From SAR324 cluster bacterium (GTDB lineage: Bacteria > SAR324 > JACQKK01): a stretch of 42,627 nucleotides of DNA. The position numbers were made by a program, and so were the translations under genes. How positions within the stretch are numbered: the first letter of the stretch is position 1; every line of letters starts with the position of its first letter. The stretch spans positions 1 to 42,627 of the forward strand of contig JACZRV010000018.1 of the NCBI GenBank assembly GCA_022574555.1. Direction: 5' to 3'. Positions 36,065 through 42,627 of this stretch are shown here, one piece after another. The notes below the pieces were generated by a model. It ran no database searches, was not told where the DNA came from, and saw nothing but the letters and a program-made list of their open reading frames with translations.

Positions 36065-36108
36065 ACACGCAGCGGCAGCCTCGCAAACACGCAGCGGCAG
36101 CCTCGCAA
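36065..36108. repeat. Tandem repeat, 22 nt x 2
   Basis: Two exact adjacent 22-base copies, each beginning ACACGCAGCGGCAGCC, 17 bases before the hflK start codon region ends. Confidence 0.95.
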
Positions 36109-36125
36109 TCGATTGAGATTAATAT

Positions 36126-37196
36126 ATGGCATTCGATATTCTCAGCAAATCGCCGTGGGACTCCAGGCCGTCTTCGCCGAACGTCGAGGAATTCCTCAAG
36201 AGCCTGCAAAACAAACTGAAGGGTTTTAAGTTGTGGAACGGGTGGCTGATTGCCGTGGTGATCGTCGCGATCTGGGGGTTCACCGGGATTTACACCGTTG
36301 AGACGGGCGAACTGGGTGTGGTGCGGCGGTTTGGCAAATTATCCTCCATCGCGCAACCCGGTTTTCAATACCGCATCCCCTGGCCGGTGGATCAGGTGGA
36401 CGTGCTCAAGGTGGAACAACTCCGCAGTTTGGAACTGGGCTTCCGCTCTGGACCAGAAGGTGCCGCCCAGTTTCGCAGGGCCGTCCCCATGGAATCCCTG
36501 ATGATCACCGGCGACGAGAACCTGGTGAATATCGAGGTGGTCGTGCAGTACCGCATCAGCGACCTTCCCGCTTATCTGTTCAACGTATGGGACCCACAAG
36601 GGGGCCCGGATGGCCGCACGCTGAGGGACGCCGCCGAGACCGCTCTGAGGGGCGTGGTGGGGAGCATGATAATCGACGATATCCTCACCGTGGGTAGGGC
36701 CAGGGTGCAGGATGAAACCAAGATCCATTTGCAGCAGCTTAACGATCAATACGAAACGGGGCTGCTCATCACTACGGTGAAGCTCCAGGCGGTGGAACCT
36801 CCCAGGCAAGTGCAAGCGGCATTCAAGGATGTGGTCAGTGCCAAGGAGGACCGCGAGCGCATCATCAACGAGGCGAAGGCGTATGCGGAGGACCTGCTCC
36901 CCAAGGCCAGGGGCGAAGCCCAGCAGATGTTACGGGCTGCGGAGGCCTATAAGGAGACCCGGGTCAAGGTAGCGGAAGGAGATTCCGCCAGGTTCCTGTC
37001 CATGCTCAAGGAATATCGCCTGGCCAAGCAGGTTACCCGGCAGCGCCTGTACCTGGAAACCATGGCGGAGGTGCTTTCCAAGGTGAACAAAGTGATAATC
37101 TCTTCCGAGGTGGGCGGCAAGACCCTGCCTCTTCTTCCCCTGACCGGCCTCGCCGGCGGAGCGCCGGTACGCGCGAGCGAGCAAGGAGCCCAGTGA
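36126..37196 (+). CDS. hflK: Membrane protease modulator HflK
   Basis: SPFH/prohibitin-family membrane protein that forms a large cage with HflC around the FtsH protease. The 356-residue product has a short cytoplasmic N-terminus without the usual long Gly-rich run, one membrane helix at about 37-56 (LWNGWLIAVVIVAIWGF), then the SPFH domain (TVETGELGVVRRFGK, GFQYRIPWPVDQV, MITGDENLVNIEVVVQYRI) and a coiled-coil region with AKEDRERIINEAKAYAEDLL. The ATG at 36126 lacks a strong Shine-Dalgarno sequence. The stop overlaps the hflC start by four bases. Confidence 0.94.
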   Translation: MAFDILSKSPWDSRPSSPNVEEFLKSLQNKLKGFKLWNGWLIAVVIVAIWGFTGIYTVETGELGVVRRFGKLSSIAQPGFQYRIPWPVDQVDVLKVEQLRSLELGFRSGPEGAAQFRRAVPMESLMITGDENLVNIEVVVQYRISDLPAYLFNVWDPQGGPDGRTLRDAAETALRGVVGSMIIDDILTVGRARVQDETKIHLQQLNDQYETGLLITTVKLQAVEPPRQVQAAFKDVVSAKEDRERIINEAKAYAEDLLPKARGEAQQMLRAAEAYKETRVKVAEGDSARFLSMLKEYRLAKQVTRQRLYLETMAEVLSKVNKVIISSEVGGKTLPLLPLTGLAGGAPVRASEQGAQ

Positions 37197-38059
37197 AAAA
37201 AAACGCCGTCGTCATCATTATTGTGGTGTTGCTGGCCTTCGTGGTGAACTCCGCCGTCTTTACCGTGGATGAAACCGAGCAGGCACTCGTGCTCCAGTTC
37301 AGCCGCATCGTGCGTTCGGTGACGGAACCGGGGCTGGCAGTGAAAATTCCTTTCATTCAGGATGTGATCAAGTACGAAAAAAGGCTCCTCCGCTACGATG
37401 CCGCCCCAGCCGAGTTTTTGACCAAGGACAAGAAAAGCTTGGTGGTGGACACCTACACCCGGTTCAAGATAAGCGATCCCACCGTGTTCTACGGGGCGTT
37501 GCGGGATCTGCCACGCGCCCATGCCCGCCTGGACAACATCATCTCCTCCGCCCTTCGCGAAGCGGTGGCCTCGCACGATCAATCGGACATCATCACCGAG
37601 AAGCGCGAACCCATCATGAAAGAAGTGACCACGGAATCCAGGGAAAAGGCCGCGGAACTGGGCGTGGAGATCATCGATGTGCGCATCAAGCGCACCGATT
37701 TTCCCCCCGAGATCGCCGAGAGCATTCACGCCCGCATGCGGGCCGAGCGGGAGCGCATCAGCAAGCGGTTCCGATCCGAGGGAGCCGAGGAACAGCTCAA
37801 GATCAAGGCGGAGACCGACAAGGAGAAGACCATCATCCTGGCCGAGGCCAAGCGGCAGAGCGAGTTTCTGCGGGGTGAAGGAGATGCCCTGGCCATCAAG
37901 ATCTATGCACAGGCCCTGGAGCAGGATCCGGAGTTCTATGCTTTCGTACGGAGCCTGGAGCTTTACCGGGAGGCCCTGGGACGGGACTCCACATTGATCC
38001 TTTCCGCCGGTTCCCCCCTGTTCAAATATCTGGAAGGGGCGGGGACGGGCACACCCTAG
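37193..38059 (+). CDS. hflC: Membrane protease modulator HflC
   Basis: Partner of HflK. Translation starts at the GTG at 37193, with GGAG six bases upstream and a GTGA overlap with hflK. The 288-residue protein has a membrane helix at about residues 3-21 (NAVVIIIVVLLAFVVNSAVF), the SPFH domain (VDETEQALVLQFSRIVR, SLVVDTYTRFKISDP), the HflC segment LGVEIIDVRIKRTDFPPEI and a charged coiled coil, ending near LILSAGSPLFKYLEG. Both proteins are exposed to the periplasm. Confidence 0.96.
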   Translation: MKKNAVVIIIVVLLAFVVNSAVFTVDETEQALVLQFSRIVRSVTEPGLAVKIPFIQDVIKYEKRLLRYDAAPAEFLTKDKKSLVVDTYTRFKISDPTVFYGALRDLPRAHARLDNIISSALREAVASHDQSDIITEKREPIMKEVTTESREKAAELGVEIIDVRIKRTDFPPEIAESIHARMRAERERISKRFRSEGAEEQLKIKAETDKEKTIILAEAKRQSEFLRGEGDALAIKIYAQALEQDPEFYAFVRSLELYREALGRDSTLILSAGSPLFKYLEGAGTGTP

Positions 38060-38073
38060 TCGTCTGCGCCGAA

Positions 38074-38105
38074 CCTTTGGGGAGAAGGACCTTTTGGGAG
38101 AAGGA
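38074..38105. repeat. Tandem repeat, 16 nt x 2
   Basis: CCTTTGGGGAGAAGGA is followed by CCTTTTGGGAGAAGGA (one mismatch), 14 bases after the hflC stop. Confidence 0.85.
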
Positions 38106-38253
38106 GAGCAAAGAATGCCGTCGTGGAACGCTCGGTGGGAGGAAACCCAAATCCCGATCATGTCCTTAAACCAGCCAATGAGCGGGTCTCGCCAGGAATA
38201 GCGCTTTTGCCGGCAGGGTCCGAGTGGCGTTGAAATCAATGGAAGGGTGCAAT

Positions 38254-38595
38254 ATGGATTTTTCTCATCGCATCGAAAATCAGGTGTGTATCGTGAACAT
38301 CGAGGGCAACATTGCCCTGGATGGCGTCACCGAGGCCAAGGAATATCTCAAGCCTTTGTTGGAAGACATTGAAGTGAAAGGACTCCTCATCAATTTCGAG
38401 AAAGTGAATTTCATCGATTCGTCCGGCATCGGGCTGATCGTGTCACTGTTCAAAACACTTCAGCAACGTGACGCCAAATTCGGGCTGGCCAATCTCAGCA
38501 AGAAAAACGAGGAGATATTCACCATCACCCGCCTCAACAAGATTCTCGAAATCTACGATTCGGAAAAAGCCGGTGTCTCGGCCATGAGTTCCTGA
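38254..38595 (+). CDS. STAS-domain anti-sigma factor antagonist
   Basis: A 113-residue stand-alone STAS protein of the SpoIIAA/RsbV type. The ATG at 38254 has GGAAGG eight bases upstream; earlier in-frame starts add residues outside the domain. The fold is visible as VCIVNIEGNIALDGV, LINFEKVNFIDSSGIGLIVSLF with the phosphorylatable serine at 56/57, and FGLANLSKKNEEIFTITRL. Such proteins are released by dephosphorylation to bind an anti-sigma kinase (partner switching). No RsbW-type kinase or sigma factor is adjacent, so its partners are unknown. Confidence 0.92.
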   Translation: MDFSHRIENQVCIVNIEGNIALDGVTEAKEYLKPLLEDIEVKGLLINFEKVNFIDSSGIGLIVSLFKTLQQRDAKFGLANLSKKNEEIFTITRLNKILEIYDSEKAGVSAMSS

Positions 38596-38872
38596 GAGCC
38601 CGCGCCGGCAGGTGGGACCAGGGCCGGGGCAGAGTGGGGCGCAGCGGGCTGCGATACCCGTCCGGGGGAATGGGACAATGCGTAATTGGGTGTTAGACCT
38701 TGGGGCCAACTCACGGCGGATGGCCCCCATGGCACAATCGTGCGGGGCGATCAAGGGTAAATGCCAGGCAATCTTTCGCTGCGGCAGATTCGCCAGCCAT
38801 CCGCTCCGGTGCTGGGGTCGTCGATGGTCCTATCCTATACCGCAACCGAGGGGGTGAGGCCGGTGACTTCGA
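38596..38872. other. Non-coding stretch after the STAS gene
   Basis: About 280 bases without a supportable gene, repeat or terminator. Open frames here are short and share no family motif. Confidence 0.4.
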
Positions 38873-39184
38873 TCAACTTCGCCGAATGCTTGCTAGTATC
38901 GCCGTCAGGATCTCCGTGGGGACAGGATCGCTCGGATCGGTCACGTCATGGGTGCTCCCGCCGAACGTGATGAGTACGGTATCGGAAACCGCCTGATTGT
39001 CCGCATCGCCGATGGGCAGCGGTTAGATGGGCTGCCCACCATTGGATTCCCCGACCAATTCCGCAATCTTGAGATCCTCGTCGATCGCAAATTCCATCGC
39101 CCGGCCATGGTTGTCCGGCACGGCGCGACACGCCGCCAACGCGAACCCGGCCACGCAGATCAGGCACAGTATGCGGTTCTTCGG
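38873..39184 (-). pseudogene. Decayed lipoprotein gene
   Basis: In one minus-strand frame a typical lipoprotein signal peptide can be read (KNRILCLICVAGFALAAC, lipobox ALAAC), followed by a short mature part (DNHGRAMEFAIDEDLKIAEL), but the codon where the initiating ATG should be (39182-39184) is CCG, and no other start lies upstream before a TGA. An in-frame TAA at 39023-39025 interrupts the frame, which then continues open for 49 more codons (DADNQAVSDTVLITFGGS, TEILTAILASI) to TGA at 38873. Two lesions in one frame indicate a pseudogene. I do not recognise the family. An overlapping 100-codon frame at 38946-39248 has no features and is not called. Confidence 0.6.
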
Positions 39185-39374
39185 AGCGGTCTTCCCGCTG
39201 CGTCAGGATTTCAATCGAGGCATTGCATATACCGGGCTCCCGGCGCAATTACGCCGATATCTTCCGGTTTTCGTAATCGTTCGCTTGTGCCTCGAAAAAA
39301 AATTTCGGAAAGTTCACAACGCCGGAATATGTTGGATTCGCGGCGCCGATGAATCCGGTGCCGCTCATCGCAAT

Positions 39375-39550
39375 ATCTTTGTGGAGACCAGCTGAAAGGT
39401 CCAGCCAAAGACACTCCCGCCTGTGCCGGGCGCTGGCTTTTTTGATACCTGCGATAGCAGGTGGGCTCCGGTTTGAAGGAATCAGGAAATCGGCTCGCGC
39501 CGTTTTACACACATCCCTCAGGGACTGGATCCCGAAAGGAAAGAACTAGG
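39375..39550 (-). ncRNA. ssrS: 6S RNA candidate
   Basis: This minus-strand stretch begins about 17 bases after the zapA stop and contains CCAGTCCCTGAGGGATGTG (around 39528-39510), close to the conserved CCAGTCCCCTGAG element of proteobacterial 6S RNA. GGATCCAG near the 5' end can pair with CTGGACC near the 3' end (with one bulge) to close a long hairpin, and internal hairpins include CGGC-GCGA-GCCG and ACCTGC-TATC-GCAGGT. The size is about 170 bases. The zapA-ssrS order on the same strand is the one known in many Proteobacteria. 6S RNA binds and inhibits sigma-70 RNA polymerase in stationary phase. Ends are approximate. Confidence 0.55.
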
Positions 39551-39566
39551 CTCAAAAAATGCGCAG

Positions 39567-40001
39567 CTAATCGAACACCGCAGGAGTGCCCTGGCCGATG
39601 TGGGTTTGCGTTTGGGAGGCCGGGCGCGTGGCATGGCCGCCGCCCAGAGCCCCTTCCAGCCGTTGCAGCAGGCCTTCCAGCCTGCTGTTCAAAGCGCGTG
39701 CGGCTGCGGTCTGGTCGGCTTCCATCACCAGCAACTGATCGGCCAGATTCAATGCCGTCAGAAGCGCCACTGTAGTGGGGCCCTTCTCCAACACGCGCTG
39801 ATTCATCTCCTCCACCGTCCGTTCCAGCAGCAATTCCAGTTTCCGGATATGGCTTTCGCCGTGCCGGCTGGCGATGTTGAACCGCTTGCCGCCGATGGTA
39901 ATGTCATACCATTGGACGGGTTCGGATTGGTCGAACGTCTCGGACACGTCGGTTCCCCTTCCATGGGTTGGCTCGAAATCGGTACCATCCGGGTGCCGCA
40001 T
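39567..40001 (-). CDS. zapA: Cell division protein ZapA
   Basis: ZapA binds and bundles FtsZ at the division site. From the ATG at 40001 the protein has 144 residues; the conserved ZapA core is VQWYDITIGGKRFNIASRHGESH followed by a coiled coil (IRKLELLLERTVEEMNQRVL, VALLTALNLADQLLVMEADQ). The reading frame is open further upstream to 40190, but those residues have no similarity to ZapA and no good start signal is seen at either place; typical ZapA is near 100-110 residues, so a later start is also possible. The 6S-like RNA follows directly. Confidence 0.88.
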   Translation of the reverse strand: MRHPDGTDFEPTHGRGTDVSETFDQSEPVQWYDITIGGKRFNIASRHGESHIRKLELLLERTVEEMNQRVLEKGPTTVALLTALNLADQLLVMEADQTAAARALNSRLEGLLQRLEGALGGGHATRPASQTQTHIGQGTPAVFD

Positions 40002-40264
40002 CGCTTTATTGCTACCATTTCCCCCCTGGGATTGCAATTCCTGGGACACAATTCCTGAAATACAATTTTCGGCCGCGTCCGCGTAAGGCCACCGCATGAC
40101 CGCTACCGGTTGCTGAACTCCCGGCTGCGTGCGTATCGGTCGCGGAGTCGGCCCGGCAGGGCGGTGCGGTTGCTCTCGCGTGGAGCCCAATATCGGACAT
40201 GAATGGCTGGGGGGCTGAGAGGATCCGCGGCGCGGCGCGACAATAGTTCTTATGGCGAGTCCTC
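40002..40264. other. Upstream region of zapA
   Basis: About 260 bases that probably contain the zapA promoter. A loose near-repeat of 14-15 bases (GGGATTGCAATTCCT, GGGACACAATTCCT, 40026-40054) fits the tandem-duplication pattern seen elsewhere. No gene is supported. Confidence 0.35.
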
Positions 40265-40444
40265 TTGGGTAATCTGATAATTTACGAGGATGACTTGACC
40301 CATATCGGGCAGACCGCGCTCCGGCATTTCACCGCGCCCTATCACATCAGCCGCCCTGCCAGCATTCTGATGCGAATTCGCGCCCTGGGAGAGGCCCGCG
40401 GGCAGGCAGCAAAATGGCCGCCACGGGCCGAAATGACAAATTAA
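40265..40444 (+). CDS. Possible small or truncated orphan ORF
   Basis: A 59-codon frame from a TTG at 40265 to TAA at 40442-40444. The first half reads like a real protein start (GNLIIYEDDLTHIGQTALRH, then FTAPYHISRPAS), but there is no Shine-Dalgarno sequence and I recognise no family. It may be the remnant of a longer gene or chance. Listed with low confidence. Confidence 0.2.
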   Translation: MGNLIIYEDDLTHIGQTALRHFTAPYHISRPASILMRIRALGEARGQAAKWPPRAEMTN

Positions 40445-40668
40445 TCGTGTTCGAATCGATTGGGGCTCCAGCCTTAGATACTAGCGGTGCTGCGAGCCAT
40501 TCCCAGGGGAATCAACCGGTTGATAGGGCGCGGTCGCGTGCCATTTCATGCTCCAAATGGTATCCGTCGGCGGTGCGCGGGTGCAACAATGTGACAAGAG
40601 GGCGCCGCTGGCAGATGCCGGGCGCGCAGGGCACCATACAGATTCAACAAGGCAAGGGTTCGCGCGTC

Positions 40669-41727
40669 ATGATCATTCAGTATTACGTGGGCAGTAGGCC
40701 CGAGGAATTGGAGGCGGTGCGAGCGGGCATCCGCGAGTGGGGTCTGCGCGTTCAGCCCTCGACAGGCGAGGGTGCGGAGTCGCCGGATGCTCAGATCCAT
40801 GTGGACAATGTCTTCGGCGATGTCAAGGACTCCCACCGCAGGGAGGTGGCCACCTTCAATTGTGTCAAATCGGTGACCGCCATCGAGGGCGTGCCGCAAA
40901 ATCTATCCCTGGTGCGCCGCGGGGAGCGTCACGCCGTGGAGATTCCCAATCCGTATTCCGGGGGCTCCATCTCCATCGGGGAGGGCCACCCGTTGGTAAT
41001 ATTGGCCGGCGTGTGCGCGGTGGACGAGGATTACACCCTGGATTCCAACCGCATGGCCAAGGAGGCGGGTGCCGACATCAACCGCGGGGGCGCCTTCAAA
41101 CCTCGCACCAGCCCCTACGACTTCCAGGGTCTCAAGGAGGAAGGGCTGAAATTACTCACCGACGTGCGGGCGGAGGTGGGACTGCCCATTGTCAGCGAAG
41201 TGCTCGACGTGCGGGACGTCGATCTGTTCATGAAGTACGATGTGGATATCCTGCAGACGGGCACCCGCAACGCCCAGAATTTCGAATTGCTCATCGAAGT
41301 GGGACGCACGGGCAAGCCGGTGCTGTACAAGCGCGGATTTTCCAACACCATGGAGGAAACCCTCAAGGCGGCCAATTACATCATGGAACAGGGCAACGAA
41401 AACCTGATCCTGTGCCTGCGGGGTGTCAAAGGCATCGGCAACAGCTTCCGCAACCAGGGCGACCTGGACGAGATCGTCTATCTGCGCCAAGTTTGCGACC
41501 GGCCCATCGTCTATGACCTTTCCCATTCCGCCGGCCGCAAATCGGCCGTGCCGGGAATCGGCAACATGGCGGCCGCGGGAGGGGCCGATGGCCTGCTGCT
41601 CGACGTCCACGTGGCGCCGCAACACGCCCTGGTGGACGGCTTCCAGGCCATCGATTCGCGGGAGGATCTGGCCCGCATGATCGGCATGTGGCGTAAGTTG
41701 CATAAACTGGTACAGGAGGCGGCATGA
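40669..41727 (+). CDS. aroF: 3-deoxy-7-phosphoheptulonate synthase (DAHP synthase, type I-beta)
   Basis: First step of the shikimate pathway, joining PEP and erythrose-4-phosphate. Starting at the ATG at 40669 gives 352 residues: an N-terminal ferredoxin-like regulatory domain of about 90 residues (MIIQYYVGSRPEELEAVRAG, VFGDVKDSHRREVATF) and a KDO8P-synthase-like TIM barrel with VILAGVCAVDEDYTL, INRGGAFKPRTSPYDFQG, DILQTGTRNAQNFELL, VLYKRGFSNTMEE and DLSHSAGRKSAVPGIG (metal and PEP ligands). The start at 40414 in the longest frame, or 40615, would add residues outside the family. In many type I-beta enzymes PAVCAVES is found where this one has AGVCAVDE. The stop overlaps the lgt start (ATGA). 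Confidence 0.95.
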   Translation: MIIQYYVGSRPEELEAVRAGIREWGLRVQPSTGEGAESPDAQIHVDNVFGDVKDSHRREVATFNCVKSVTAIEGVPQNLSLVRRGERHAVEIPNPYSGGSISIGEGHPLVILAGVCAVDEDYTLDSNRMAKEAGADINRGGAFKPRTSPYDFQGLKEEGLKLLTDVRAEVGLPIVSEVLDVRDVDLFMKYDVDILQTGTRNAQNFELLIEVGRTGKPVLYKRGFSNTMEETLKAANYIMEQGNENLILCLRGVKGIGNSFRNQGDLDEIVYLRQVCDRPIVYDLSHSAGRKSAVPGIGNMAAAGGADGLLLDVHVAPQHALVDGFQAIDSREDLARMIGMWRKLHKLVQEAA

Positions 41728-42533
41728 ACACGTGGATCTACGAGAATAATCTGGATCCCGTGCTGTTCAGCCTGGGTCCCTTGCGCATCGGCTGGTACGG
41801 GCTGATGTATGCTGTCAGCTTTCTGTTCGTCTATTGGATGCTCATGCGCTCCGCCCGGCGGCCGGATGCGCTGATCCCCGCCCCGGAAGTGCCCAACATC
41901 CTCACTTACATGATCCTCGGCGTCGTGGTCGGCGGACGGTTGGGCTGGGTCCTGTTTTACGGCGGTGCCGAATACCTGGCCGAACCCTGGCGTATCGTGG
42001 AAACCTGGAAAGGGGGCATGTCCTTTCACGGTGGGTTGCTGGGCGTCGTCGTCTCCATGTTGATCTACTGCCGCCGCCACAAGATCGCCCCCATGGCTCT
42101 GACCGATTACGCGGCCGCCTGGGCCGCATTCGGGCTTTTCGCCGGACGCGTCGGAAACTTCATCAACGGCGAACTATACGGTAAGCCCACCGACGGTACC
42201 TGGGGCGTGATCTTTGCCAGCGACCCCCATGGCGTGCCGCGCCATCCCTCACAACTCTACGAAGCCGCGTTGGAGGGTCTGCTGATCCTGTTCGTGTTGA
42301 TGCTGATGCGGGGCCGCACGAAGACCGTCGGGCTGCAAGGGGCGGTCTTCTTCATCCTGTACGGTTTGGCCCGCATGGCTGTGGAGTTCGTGCGCCTCCC
42401 CGACGAGCACCTGGGCTACCTCTTCCTTGGCTTCGTCACCATGGGCCAGACCCTCAGCCTGCCCATGGTCATCGGCGGAGCAGCCTGGGCCGCCTGGCTC
42501 ATCGCCAAACAGCGCAAGGCCGCGGCGGCGTAG
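41724..42533 (+). CDS. lgt: Prolipoprotein diacylglyceryl transferase
   Basis: Transfers diacylglycerol from phosphatidylglycerol to the lipobox cysteine of prolipoproteins in the inner membrane. The 269-residue product has about seven membrane helices and the Lgt signatures LRIGWYGLMYAVSFL, GGRLGWVLFYGG, MSFHGGLLGVVV, FGLFAGRVGNFINGELYG, VPRHPSQLYEAALEG and FVRLPDEHLGYL, which hold the catalytic Arg and His residues. It is translationally coupled to aroF by a four-base overlap. Substrates in this window would include the lipoprotein at 32286-32963. Confidence 0.97.
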   Translation: MNTWIYENNLDPVLFSLGPLRIGWYGLMYAVSFLFVYWMLMRSARRPDALIPAPEVPNILTYMILGVVVGGRLGWVLFYGGAEYLAEPWRIVETWKGGMSFHGGLLGVVVSMLIYCRRHKIAPMALTDYAAAWAAFGLFAGRVGNFINGELYGKPTDGTWGVIFASDPHGVPRHPSQLYEAALEGLLILFVLMLMRGRTKTVGLQGAVFFILYGLARMAVEFVRLPDEHLGYLFLGFVTMGQTLSLPMVIGGAAWAAWLIAKQRKAAAA

Positions 42534-42584
42534 GGCCTCACCCCGTCACGCTAACAAGCCGCCACCAGGGGAGGGAAAGCCGCC

Positions 42585-42627
42585 ATGGACCGCTGCGAAT
42601 ATCGTCATTCTCTCTTTGCCCAAATCG
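42585..42627 (+). CDS. Start of a gene cut by the window end
   Basis: An ATG at 42585 preceded by GGGAGGG about nine bases upstream opens a frame that stays open to the window edge (MDRCEYRHSLFAQI). It is 51 bases after lgt on the same strand, so it is probably the third gene of the aroF-lgt operon. The 14 visible residues do not identify a family. Confidence 0.55.
   Translation, partial: MDRCEYRHSLFAQI

Larger units (their letters stand above)
35812..36125. other. Intergenic region before hflK with three short tandem duplications
   Basis: 314 bases with no supportable gene and no clear promoter. It contains a 16-nt x 2 repeat (35945-35976), an 11-nt x 2 repeat (36022-36043) and a 22-nt x 2 repeat (36065-36108), each with a different unit. 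Confidence 0.6.

Noticed and set aside
35945..36108. CRISPR array from the clustered repeats before hflK
   Set aside because: Repeats are adjacent pairs with different units and no spacers of regular length; no cas genes are present.
38946..39248. 100-codon minus-strand frame
   Set aside because: It overlaps the lipoprotein pseudogene in another frame, which has a clear signal peptide; this frame is arginine-rich and featureless.

Overview
The window is a piece of a chromosome from a free-living, motile, Gram-negative bacterium. Evidence is a flagellar basal-body cluster, lipoprotein signal sequences with Lgt, HflKC, an NtrB-type kinase, and a 6S-like RNA next to zapA as in many Proteobacteria. 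Most genes are GC-rich; TrmFO and a type I-beta DAHP synthase argue against an enteric-type gammaproteobacterium. I cannot name the lineage from sequence alone; a deep-branching or delta-like proteobacterial group is a guess. No rRNA, tRNA, CRISPR array, transposase or integrase was recognised.

Layout. 1-2667: leuS (minus). 2668-6660: a clearly AT-richer block with a polytopic membrane protein, a UGM/amine-oxidase-like FAD protein and a SAM methyltransferase, probably acquired surface-polysaccharide genes. 6693-8513: leuA with a leucine-rich leader peptide and attenuator. 8629-9042: a truncated haemoglobin. 9509-13741: two exported proteins, a 15-repeat FG-GAP/VCBS protein and a CARDB-like protein. 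14061-17157: gap on plus, convergent with pgk-rimI on minus; a GntR regulator (17313-18404) is divergent from pgk. 18469-24495: flagellar flgB-flgC, a small unknown gene, fliE-fliF-fliH-fliI, all minus, with two sigma-54-like promoter sequences and without fliG. 24652-25749: an exported HEAT-like protein. 25846-26783: rplM-rpsI.

26923-30690: a glycosyltransferase plus glycogen-debranching-like enzyme cassette bracketed by direct repeats. The right repeat is the 3' end of the intact nnr gene; the left repeat is an orphan copy of that 3' end, with its own stop codon and almost only synonymous differences. This is the most unusual structure in the window and looks like insertion at the end of a conserved gene with regeneration of that end. 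30603-34326: nnr, a lipoprotein and an NtrB-like kinase (minus). 34438-38595: trmFO, hflK-hflC and a STAS anti-anti-sigma factor (plus). 38873-39184: a decayed lipoprotein gene. 39375-40001: 6S-like RNA and zapA (minus). 40669-42627: aroF-lgt and the start of another gene (plus).

A second window-wide oddity is the number of short perfect or near-perfect tandem duplications (11-22 nt, 2-4 copies, each with a different unit), mostly between genes or across stop codons. They suggest a genome prone to small tandem duplication.
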